Below are positions 1 through 5,003 of a stretch of 5,003 bases of DNA, one piece after another. Within the stretch, counting starts at the first letter, position 1. Each line of letters begins with the position of its first letter. Below the pieces are notes generated by a model. It was not told the DNA's origin. It ran no database searches and saw nothing but the letters and a program-made list of their open reading frames with translations. Position numbers and translations under genes: made by a program. Source of the DNA: an uncultured Alphaproteobacteria bacterium (GTDB lineage Bacteria > Pseudomonadota > Alphaproteobacteria > RUG11792); assembly GCA_905236375.1 (NCBI GenBank), contig CAJOOW010000155.1:1-5003 (forward strand), written 5' to 3'.

Positions 1-643
1 TAAAACCTCTTGCCAATCTAAAACCTATTCTTTTTGCCAAAGCCGATAAATCCCTTTCCAACTCTGTTTTGTTTTTTGTCACAACACTAGACATTCTGTT
101 TATGAGAACAATCCAATCTATCGACCCTTTATCTCTCATTATTCTCTCTTTTTTCTGATTCCAAACCATTTCAGCATAGGTACTTGGTTTGATGTTTGTT
201 TCGGTTGAATCATTGATTCTCACCAAAAGATCAAGATCAATAAAACTCTCATTCATTGGAGTTATTATGACATCAGCAAAAGAATGGGCTATTCGAGAGA
301 GATTGTTATCGTTTCCTGGAGTATCAACAACGATATAATCAAAAGATTCAAGTGATCTAATTAAATTCGAAAAATTTTCCAAATTTTCCCGAGCCATTTG
401 CGAAACAGATTCGGCTTCACTCTCAAAAAGAGGAGTATGATGTGGCGTTAAAATTCCTGGATTTTCACGTTTCGTTGCTTCGCGATTTTCGATATATCGA
501 GTAAAAGTTCCTTGTCTTGCGTCAACATCAATGGTTGCAACAGAATGCCCCCTTTGAAGAAGACTGACAACCAAATGCATGGCGAGAGTGGACTTTCCAG
601 TTCCTCCTTTTTGATTTCCAAAAACTATAATCTTTTTCGGCAT
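1..643 (-). CDS. mipZ: Division-plane positioning ATPase MipZ (ParA/MinD superfamily), C-terminus cut by window edge
   Basis: The reverse-strand frame from ATG at 643-641 stays open to base 1 and gives the first 214 residues; Caulobacter MipZ is about 275 residues, so roughly the last fifth is missing. Visible motifs are a deviant Walker A, KGGTGKST (residues 12-19), the switch I region DVDARQ (39-44), Walker B VVDTPG (105-110), the MipZ-like TPMNESFIDLD (128-138) and PSTYAEMVW (153-161), and a basic ALAKRIGFR stretch (201-209). These features separate it from ordinary ParA or Soj. In Caulobacter, MipZ binds ParB at the chromosome poles, forms an ATP-dependent gradient on the nucleoid and blocks FtsZ polymerisation away from midcell; the same role is inferred here. 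No parB or ftsZ is in the window. The start is the only ATG that supplies the N-terminal beta strand before Walker A; a GAG about 10 bases upstream is the only hint of a ribosome site. gpmI lies 112 bases upstream on the same strand. Confidence 0.92.
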   Translation of the reverse strand, partial: MPKKIIVFGNQKGGTGKSTLAMHLVVSLLQRGHSVATIDVDARQGTFTRYIENREATKRENPGILTPHHTPLFESEAESVSQMARENLENFSNLIRSLESFDYIVVDTPGNDNNLSRIAHSFADVIITPMNESFIDLDLLVRINDSTETNIKPSTYAEMVWNQKKERIMRDKGSIDWIVLINRMSSVVTKNKTELERDLSALAKRIGFRLARGF

Positions 644-673
644 TTAATCTCGGAAAACAATCTAGTTAAAGTC

Positions 674-703
674 ATTTTAGCATCTGAAAATTTCAATTGC
701 CAG
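674..703 (-). promoter_or_regulatory. Candidate sigma70-type promoter for mipZ
   Basis: On the minus strand, CTGGCA (703-698) is followed after 18 bases by TAAAAT (679-674). This matches the -35 consensus at 4 of 6 positions and the -10 at 5 of 6, and would start RNA near 667. A small dyad, TGAAAATTTCA (685-695), lies in the spacer. AT-rich DNA yields such matches by chance, so this is weak. A perfect TTGACA also occurs further upstream (722-717) but has no -10 at the right distance. Confidence 0.25.
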
Positions 704-738
704 GAAGGAATGTATATGTCAAATGAGCCAAAGTTTTT

Positions 739-769
739 ATAGCTTGTAAATCCAGTTATATCAAGCTAT
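739..769. other. Inverted repeat straddling the gpmI stop codon
   Basis: ATAGCTTG (739-746) and CAAGCTAT (762-769) are perfect 8-base inverted copies separated by 15 bases, with the gpmI TAA (758-756) in the loop. In the gpmI RNA the stem would be followed by A residues rather than U, so it is not a standard intrinsic terminator for gpmI. It could protect the RNA 3' end, pause transcription, or be chance. Confidence 0.25.
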
Positions 770-2216
770 TTCCGCTCATTTCACTTGGTTTGTCTATTTC
801 CAAAATCTTTAAAATTGTTGGAGCTATATCTGCAAGAGTGCCTCTAGTTCTGTTTGTTTTTATTTCCGGAATTGTTATGAATGGCACTAAAGCGCAAGTG
901 TGAGTTTTCTTTGGAGTCCCATCTCCGTTAATCATTTCCTCAGCATTTCCATGATCGGCTGTTAAAATGACGGTATAATCATTTTCACGAGCCGTTTCTG
1001 ATATATGATTTATATGATCATCAAGAGCTTTTAGCGATTGTTTAGTGGCTTCAAAATCGCCTGTATGTCCGACCATATCTGCGTTTGCAAAATTCACAAT
1101 TATGACTTGATGAGTTGAGTTTCTCATCGCTTCGATAACTTTATTGGTTATTTCATTAGCGGACATATCCGGAGTTTCTGAATAATCTTTAACTTTTGGT
1201 GATGGGATTAAAATCCTTTCTTCGCCATCATATTGAACATCCTTCCCTCCATTGAAAAAATATGTCACATGGGCATATTTCTCAGTTTCAGCTATCCGAA
1301 GTTGTTTAATTTTATGTTGAGATAAAATTTCTCCAAGGGTATTTCTAACATCATGGGCTGGAAAGAGAGTTACTGATCGATTATCAATTTCTTCTCCACA
1401 ATCAACCATATTCATAACTTTATAGTTGTTATCAAGAAGCATTGTCAGGATCTGTTTAATCCTGTCGGTCCTGAAATTTAACATCCAGAAAGCATCTTCA
1501 GCATTGGCCCCATCAAATCCATTCATCACTATCGGAGGAATTGTCTCATCATTAATATCTTTTTCATAAAAATTCTGAATTGCCAACAGGGGATCTGATG
1601 TTTTATTTTTGGAAATTCCAGCGGTTATTGCATCAAAAGCAAGTTTCGTCCTATCAAGCCTTTTATCTCTATCCATCGCATAAAACCTGCCTTGAATTGT
1701 TGCAATTTCAGAGATTCTTATTTTGTCATTCTGTAAAGCACTTTTTAAAGTTTCAAAAGCATCTCGATATCCAACATCTCGCCCATCAAGAAATAAATGA
1801 GCTTTAATTATTATGTTTTTCTTTCTCAAAAATTGAATTGCCCAGAAAAAATGTTCGATATCAGAATGGACTCCACCACGCGAAAAAAGCCCCATAAGGT
1901 GGCAAGTCTTAGTTTTTGAATTTTCTAAAAATTTCATCAGATCAGGATTGTTCTCAAATTCTCCAGATTCAATTGCATCTGTTATTAATGGCAGTTTCTG
2001 TTTCAAAACTCTGCCAGCGCCTATTGTTAAATGTCCAACTTCTGAATTTCCAAACTGGCCTTCTGGCAAGCCAACACTTTTTCCAGACGCGTCTAAAAAA
2101 GCCGTATTTGGAGAATCCATCAAATTTGTTATATATTTTGCTTCTAGTGTTGCATTTCCGAACTCAGAATTGGAATGTCCAAACCCATCCAATATACATA
2201 ACAGAACTTTCTTCAT
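756..2216 (-). CDS. gpmI: 2,3-bisphosphoglycerate-independent phosphoglycerate mutase
   Basis: This 486-residue protein interconverts 3- and 2-phosphoglycerate in glycolysis and gluconeogenesis through a phosphoserine intermediate and two metal ions (usually Mn2+); it acts in the cytosol. The full family signature is present: metal ligand Asp10 in ILDGFG, nucleophile Ser58 in GNSEVGH (56-62), GGVHS (114-118), substrate loop DGRD (144-147), GRFYAMDRDKR (176-186), NFRTDR (247-252), RIAETEKYAHVT (307-318), ANADMVGH (377-384), TADHGN (419-424) and HT with metal ligand His439. It is complete and presumably active. It is somewhat shorter than the usual 505-515 residues, chiefly between NFRTDR and the LGEIL segment. 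The ATG at 2216 sits directly before the first beta strand (KKVLLCILD), as in homologues, although no Shine-Dalgarno is evident. It lies 46 bases after the PAP2-like gene on the same strand. In many proteobacteria gpmI is next to murein hydrolase activator and S41 peptidase genes; that arrangement is not seen here. Confidence 0.97.
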   Translation of the reverse strand: MKKVLLCILDGFGHSNSEFGNATLEAKYITNLMDSPNTAFLDASGKSVGLPEGQFGNSEVGHLTIGAGRVLKQKLPLITDAIESGEFENNPDLMKFLENSKTKTCHLMGLFSRGGVHSDIEHFFWAIQFLRKKNIIIKAHLFLDGRDVGYRDAFETLKSALQNDKIRISEIATIQGRFYAMDRDKRLDRTKLAFDAITAGISKNKTSDPLLAIQNFYEKDINDETIPPIVMNGFDGANAEDAFWMLNFRTDRIKQILTMLLDNNYKVMNMVDCGEEIDNRSVTLFPAHDVRNTLGEILSQHKIKQLRIAETEKYAHVTYFFNGGKDVQYDGEERILIPSPKVKDYSETPDMSANEITNKVIEAMRNSTHQVIIVNFANADMVGHTGDFEATKQSLKALDDHINHISETARENDYTVILTADHGNAEEMINGDGTPKKTHTCALVPFITIPEIKTNRTRGTLADIAPTILKILEIDKPSEMSGNSLI

Positions 2217-2247
2217 GATAAATTTTTGCTTTTTGTATTACTGAGTT

Positions 2248-2276
2248 ATTTTATCATAAAAATTATAGGAGGTTAA
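2248..2276 (-). promoter_or_regulatory. Candidate promoter for gpmI, overlapping the end of the PAP2-like gene
   Basis: On the minus strand TTAACC (2276-2271) is followed after 17 bases by TAAAAT (2253-2248), which is preceded by TGA as in an extended -10. RNA would start near 2241, giving a leader of about 25 bases. A perfect TATAAT also lies at 2267-2262 but has no recognisable -35. If either works, gpmI can be expressed without the upstream PAP2-like gene. The AT-rich context limits confidence. Confidence 0.25.
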
Positions 2277-3018
2277 CATGTCGGTTACTTAATTTTAAGA
2301 CCAAAAATCTCAAGGCTACCATCAAAAGCGCAAAAAATAAAAATTTTAATTCCATAAACATATTTCCATTTCTGGTCGTTTGAAACACAAAAAATCCTAA
2401 AGCGCATAATCCATAACCAATTTTATACATAACACTAGATAGCAAAATAGTCGAATAAATTCCCAAAATGACTTGAAAAGCAAGGGATACATGAAATTGC
2501 AAACTCTGTGTCATCAGGTAATTCGCAATAAGTAAAAGAAATCCAAAAATCACAATACAGAGTTCCATCTTATTATCATTAAGTTTAGACTCAAAATATT
2601 TGTAAAACCAAATGAAAGATGCAGAAAACAAAGGGGTAATGGCAATATCTCTTAGATGGTGATATCCAGCTAAAACCATAGCTATTCCCGTAATAGCCCA
2701 AATGGGAATTAAAGCAATTTTCAATGGTTTGTTTTGAATTGTTACAATTAACCAGAAATAGAATATTGAACAGAAGTTCATGTGTCCGCTTGGGAAACTA
2801 TAGCAATCGGCTTTACATGTGTCAGGTAAAGGAAATTTAAAGATTTCTTTTAAGACAGAGTTATAAAGCATTGTTAAAAACAATAGAGCTATAAGCGGTT
2901 TGAATTTTTTTTCGTCTTTCGAAAAAATAAAAAAGATAAACGAAAGGCCTGCGATCTCATACGTATTAAATATGTGCAAAAAATTTTTTGAAATTTCAAC
3001 AATATCCATAGCAAACAT
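2263..3018 (-). CDS. PAP2-like (type 2 phosphatidic acid phosphatase family) integral membrane protein
   Basis: This 251-residue, strongly hydrophobic protein has about seven or more likely membrane segments. PAP2 motif II is intact as SFPSGHMN (74-81). Motif I is recognisable as KEIFKFPLP (57-65), with the Lys present but Leu64 where the family has Arg. Motif III is reduced to GYHHLRD (118-124): His120 and Asp124 fit HxxxD, but the SR pair expected at 113-114 is Ala-Met. PAP2 enzymes remove phosphate from lipids such as phosphatidate, phosphatidylglycerophosphate or undecaprenyl pyrophosphate at the membrane. Membership is well supported by FPSGH and the spacing to HxxxD; activity and substrate are unknown. 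After motif III the chain has roughly four more hydrophobic segments. The start at 3018 follows an in-frame TGA directly, so it cannot lie further upstream; Met4 (ATG at 3009) is an alternative. No Shine-Dalgarno is visible. It is the first of three minus-strand genes and is divergent from the MFS gene. Confidence 0.82.
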   Translation of the reverse strand: MFAMDIVEISKNFLHIFNTYEIAGLSFIFFIFSKDEKKFKPLIALLFLTMLYNSVLKEIFKFPLPDTCKADCYSFPSGHMNFCSIFYFWLIVTIQNKPLKIALIPIWAITGIAMVLAGYHHLRDIAITPLFSASFIWFYKYFESKLNDNKMELCIVIFGFLLLIANYLMTQSLQFHVSLAFQVILGIYSTILLSSVMYKIGYGLCALGFFVFQTTRNGNMFMELKFLFFALLMVALRFLVLKLSNRHVNLL

Positions 3019-3044
3019 GATTCATCAAAATAAATCATTTGTAT

Positions 3045-3074
3045 CTTATATCATGATATACAATCCTATGTCAA
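3045..3074 (-). promoter_or_regulatory. Promoter of the PAP2-like gene
   Basis: On the minus strand a perfect TTGACA (3074-3069) is followed after 18 bases by TATAAG (3050-3045), a 5 of 6 match that is preceded by TGA, an extended -10. RNA would start near 3038, about 20 bases before the ATG at 3018. This is the best promoter-like sequence in the window, and its position in a divergent intergenic region supports it. Confidence 0.5.
3047..3060. promoter_or_regulatory. Perfect 14-base palindrome, candidate operator
   Basis: TATATCATGATATA reads the same on both strands. It covers most of the -10 hexamer, the TGn element and the adjoining spacer of the PAP2-gene promoter. A second, offset dyad, TTGTAT (3039-3044) with ATACAA (3058-3063), brackets it. 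A dimeric regulator bound here would block RNA polymerase. No regulator gene is in the window, and AT-only palindromes can occur by chance. Confidence 0.3.
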
Positions 3075-3127
3075 ATTAGGCAAACAATCGTAAATTTAAT
3101 ATCAAATTATTTATTTTAAAATTCCCT

Positions 3128-3156
3128 TTGCCAAAGAACCTTAGATGTAGTAAGAT
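3128..3156 (+). promoter_or_regulatory. Promoter of the MFS transporter gene
   Basis: TTGCCA (3128-3133, 5 of 6) and TAAGAT (3151-3156, 4 of 6) are separated by exactly 17 bases. RNA would start near 3163, giving a leader of about 29 bases before the ATG at 3192. No Shine-Dalgarno is seen in that leader. It lies back to back with the PAP2-gene promoter, about 54 bases apart between the two -35 boxes. Confidence 0.4.
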
Positions 3157-3191
3157 ACAGGTGAAGATGCATTTTTGTGCAATTTCTCAGA

Positions 3192-4502
3192 ATGTCAAAA
3201 ACGTCGCAAGACTCTGTTGAAGAAAAAAATTCGTCGAGTTCTCCTATTTTGCAGCGACAAACCCGTGATGGAAAAATTCCAGTGACAGTTTGGCAAATTG
3301 GAATAATGATGTTTTTGATGAACATCTCGTTTGTCATGGCATATTCGTTTTCCGGGCTCTATTTGAAGAATATTTTAGGAGCTTCTGCTATTGGAATTGG
3401 TCTTCTCGAAGGAATCTGTGAAATGATTTCTAATATGATGAAATTATTTTCCGGAATGCTTAGCGATTTTTTCAGAAGACGCAAGGGAATTATGATCTTT
3501 GGGTATATCTTTTCCGTCATCAGTCGTCCTCTGTTGGCAATTTCTGATTCTTTTGCATTGGTTTTTTCTGCAAGACTTATGGAAAGATTTGGAAATGGAG
3601 TTCAAGCTTCTCCAAGAGATGCCATAGTTGCAGATGTTGCTCCAAGAAAAAGAATTGGAGCATCTTATGGATTGAAGAGAAGTTTGGCGTACGCTGGTTC
3701 AGTTCTTGGCGGAGTTTTTGGAATTTTAGCTATAGAGGCAACAAATAACAATTATCGGGCCGTCTTTGGCTTGGCTTCGATTCCAGCTGCGATTGCTTTT
3801 TTGCTATTGATCATATTTGTCAAAGAGCCGAAAAGATTTGAGCATCCAGCAATAACTTCCGAAGCTCCATTGCCTTCTCCAAAATTAAAGCCGAAGTTTT
3901 CTTTTAAAAACTTCAAATATTTAGGTCTTTCTTTCTGGCTTTTGATGACAGTGAACTTGGTATTCATGCTATCAAGAATGAATGAAACTTTCTTAATTCT
4001 GAGGGTTAATGAGGGTTTTCATGTGGCTCCAAAATTCGCGGCGATTGTAATGATAGTTTTCAATATTGGAACGGCTTTGTCATCATACCCTGTTGGAATG
4101 TTTGGAGATAAGGTTAATAGAACTAAATTGCTTTGCTTTGGGATTTCAGCATTACTTCTTGCTGATATGGTGATGTATTCAGCTTCAAGTATTACAACGA
4201 TGTTTTGTGGAATTCTTCTTTGGGGGGTTCAATTCGGAGCGACTCAAAACGTTTTTGTATCATTGATAGCTGAAAAAGTCCCGGAGGACTTAAGAGGCAC
4301 AGGATTGGGCGTGTATTGGCTTGTAAATGCAATTGCTGCTTTCTTCGCTGATAATATAGCAGGATTTGTTGCTCATCATTTTTCGCTTGGAGGAATTTTC
4401 GTTTCAAGCGGAATGATTGGAGTTGTTGCCTTAATGGTTCTGCTTTTAATGATTCACATAGTTTCTCCGACACGACAGAGATCTATCTCATCTAGAAACT
4501 AG
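3192..4502 (+). CDS. Major facilitator superfamily (MFS) transporter, substrate unknown
   Basis: This 436-residue protein has about twelve hydrophobic segments and an N-terminal polar tail of about 33 residues rich in Ser, Glu and Lys. MFS motif A is clear between helices 2 and 3, GMLSDFFRRRKG (88-99, Asp92), and is echoed in the second half as GMFGDKVNR (302-310), showing the two six-helix repeats. The loop after helix 4 has GNGVQASPRDAIVADVAP (135-152) followed by a GLKRSL stretch. This resembles the G-x-PRDA-x-x-AD signature of small drug or metabolite exporters related to the archaeal MJ1317 group. A charged loop rich in Pro and Lys (about 211-240) links the halves. Proton-coupled transport across the inner membrane is likely; the substrate cannot be read from sequence. 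A GTG at 3177, in frame, would add five residues; ATG is preferred because neither start has a good ribosome site. The gene diverges from the PAP2-like gene and ends in a terminator-like hairpin. Confidence 0.93.
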   Translation: MSKTSQDSVEEKNSSSSPILQRQTRDGKIPVTVWQIGIMMFLMNISFVMAYSFSGLYLKNILGASAIGIGLLEGICEMISNMMKLFSGMLSDFFRRRKGIMIFGYIFSVISRPLLAISDSFALVFSARLMERFGNGVQASPRDAIVADVAPRKRIGASYGLKRSLAYAGSVLGGVFGILAIEATNNNYRAVFGLASIPAAIAFLLLIIFVKEPKRFEHPAITSEAPLPSPKLKPKFSFKNFKYLGLSFWLLMTVNLVFMLSRMNETFLILRVNEGFHVAPKFAAIVMIVFNIGTALSSYPVGMFGDKVNRTKLLCFGISALLLADMVMYSASSITTMFCGILLWGVQFGATQNVFVSLIAEKVPEDLRGTGLGVYWLVNAIAAFFADNIAGFVAHHFSLGGIFVSSGMIGVVALMVLLLMIHIVSPTRQRSISSRN

Positions 4503-4517
4503 TAATGTGACTTTTTT
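4454..4517 (+). terminator. Probable intrinsic terminator overlapping the 3' end of the MFS gene
   Basis: TCACATAGTTTCT (4454-4466) pairs with AGAAACT (4494-4500) plus ATGTGA (4505-4510). This gives 13 base pairs interrupted by a 4-base bulge (4501-4504), followed after one C by six T (4512-4517). The 27-base loop holds a small GAGA/TCTC hairpin (4478-4489). The stop codon TAG (4500-4502) lies inside the stem, so the coding end and terminator are merged. The T-run supports termination; the bulge and large loop weaken it. If active, it separates the MFS gene from the protease gene. Confidence 0.5.
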
Positions 4518-4609
4518 ATAAGTTTGAAAGCCTTAAAAATCTTTTCCTTAATAAGCGATTAAATTTGTGATAGACTAGAATAAGAGTTTTCTTGGTTTTC
4601 TTTTGAGAA

Positions 4610-5003
4610 ATGAAATTTGTGAGGCTTGTCATAGGAGCGGTTGTTGTTCTCGGAACAATAGTAGCTTGGGAATATTGTAGAGATTATATATACGAGAATT
4701 TTCAGGATACTGAAAATGTTATAACAGAAGAATCAGAAAATTCGAAGGAAGACGATGAATCAGAGGTTAAAAAAGCTGATGAATCTGAAAAAAATGGGAA
4801 CTCACCTTCATCTGAAAATGAACAGCAAAAGATTTCTAAAAAGGATGAAGATCTTGCGATAAGTTTTGAAAAAGGTTTTGAAAATGTCGCCAAAAAAGCG
4901 ATGCATTCTGTTGTAAATGTCGCGACAATGCAGCTTGTCGAGGGATCTAACAGGATGGATTTGCCCGATATTTTTAAAGGTGGGCCTTTCGATGATCTCT
5001 TTA
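4610..5003 (+). CDS. DegP/HtrA (Do)-family envelope serine protease, N-terminal part only
   Basis: The frame opens at ATG 4610 and runs off the window after 131 residues. Residues 4-20 form a hydrophobic segment after a short basic start. No clear signal peptidase site or lipobox follows, so it looks like a membrane anchor holding the protein at the periplasmic face. Residues about 29-81 are a hydrophilic, Glu/Ser/Lys/Asp-rich, low-complexity linker. From 86 the sequence FEKGFENVAKKAMHSVVNVA and then PDIFKGGPFDDLF matches the start of the Do-protease domain (compare the 'VSPAVVNI...PFEDFF' type sequence). The catalytic His-Asp-Ser triad and PDZ domains would lie beyond the edge, so activity cannot be judged. 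HtrA proteases degrade or refold damaged envelope proteins. The start has only a weak GAG six bases upstream. The preceding 107-base gap holds a TAGAAT (4576-4581) without a matching -35, so I do not call a promoter. Confidence 0.8.
   Translation, partial: MKFVRLVIGAVVVLGTIVAWEYCRDYIYENFQDTENVITEESENSKEDDESEVKKADESEKNGNSPSSENEQQKISKKDEDLAISFEKGFENVAKKAMHSVVNVATMQLVEGSNRMDLPDIFKGGPFDDLF

Noticed and set aside
512..742. Plus-strand 76-codon open frame
   Set aside because: It runs antisense to the well-supported start of mipZ and has no recognisable protein features.
1580..2244. Several plus-strand open frames of 75-100 codons opposite gpmI
   Set aside because: gpmI is certain on the other strand; these are shadows created by its codon usage.
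2267..2292. Perfect AGGAGG followed five bases later by ATG (2278) on the plus strand
   Set aside because: The frame is only four codons (ATG TCG GTT ACT TAA) and lies antisense to the end of the PAP2-like gene, so there is no gene to translate.
3096..3110. CtrA-like site TTAA-N7-TTAT in the divergent region
   Set aside because: The second half-site is imperfect and the region is almost all A and T, so a chance match is likely.
3167..3220. Short upstream frame (17 codons) before the MFS start, near AGGTGA (3159-3164)
   Set aside because: The AGGTGA is only two bases from the ATG and probably lies mostly upstream of the transcription start, so a leader peptide is not supported.
3116..3337. 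Minus-strand 73-codon frame across the divergent promoter region and MFS start
   Set aside because: It overlaps the MFS start and its promoter on the opposite strand, and its translation has no recognisable features.
3752..4473. Minus-strand open frames of 71 and 93 codons within the MFS gene
   Set aside because: They are antisense to clear MFS coding sequence and show no domain or start signal.
4702..4893. Minus-strand Ser/Phe-rich 63-codon frame
   Set aside because: It is the reverse of the Glu/Lys/Ser-rich linker of the HtrA gene, a composition artefact.

Overview
The window looks like a gene-dense, AT-rich (roughly one-third G+C, judged by eye) stretch of an alphaproteobacterial chromosome. 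The main taxonomic pointer is a clear MipZ homologue at the left edge, because MipZ is an FtsZ-positioning ATPase characteristic of Alphaproteobacteria. Low G+C together with MipZ would fit a host-associated lineage such as Holosporales or Paracaedibacter-like endosymbionts. That placement is inference and cannot be fixed from 5 kb.

Layout: three genes lie on the minus strand, read from right to left. They are a PAP2-like multi-spanning membrane protein (3018-2263), cofactor-independent phosphoglycerate mutase gpmI (2216-756) and mipZ (643 to beyond base 1). The gaps of 46 and 112 bases leave it open whether they form one transcription unit. From a 173-base divergent intergenic region, a major facilitator superfamily transporter (3192-4502) runs on the plus strand. 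A DegP/HtrA-type serine protease follows and is cut by the right edge (4610-5003). The divergent region carries a plausible promoter for each direction. A perfect 14-base palindrome overlaps the -10 of the PAP2 promoter. A bulged hairpin with a T-run ends the transporter gene.

The genes have different jobs: glycolysis (gpmI), division-site placement (mipZ), a possible lipid or isoprenoid phosphate phosphatase (PAP2), small-molecule transport (MFS) and envelope protein quality control (HtrA). I see no shared pathway, mobile element, tRNA, rRNA, CRISPR array or phage gene, and no convincing new biological system. The points most worth a second look are the PAP2 protein that lacks both conserved active-site arginines, the palindrome at its promoter, the long acidic linker in the HtrA protein, and the absence of clear Shine-Dalgarno sequences at all five starts.
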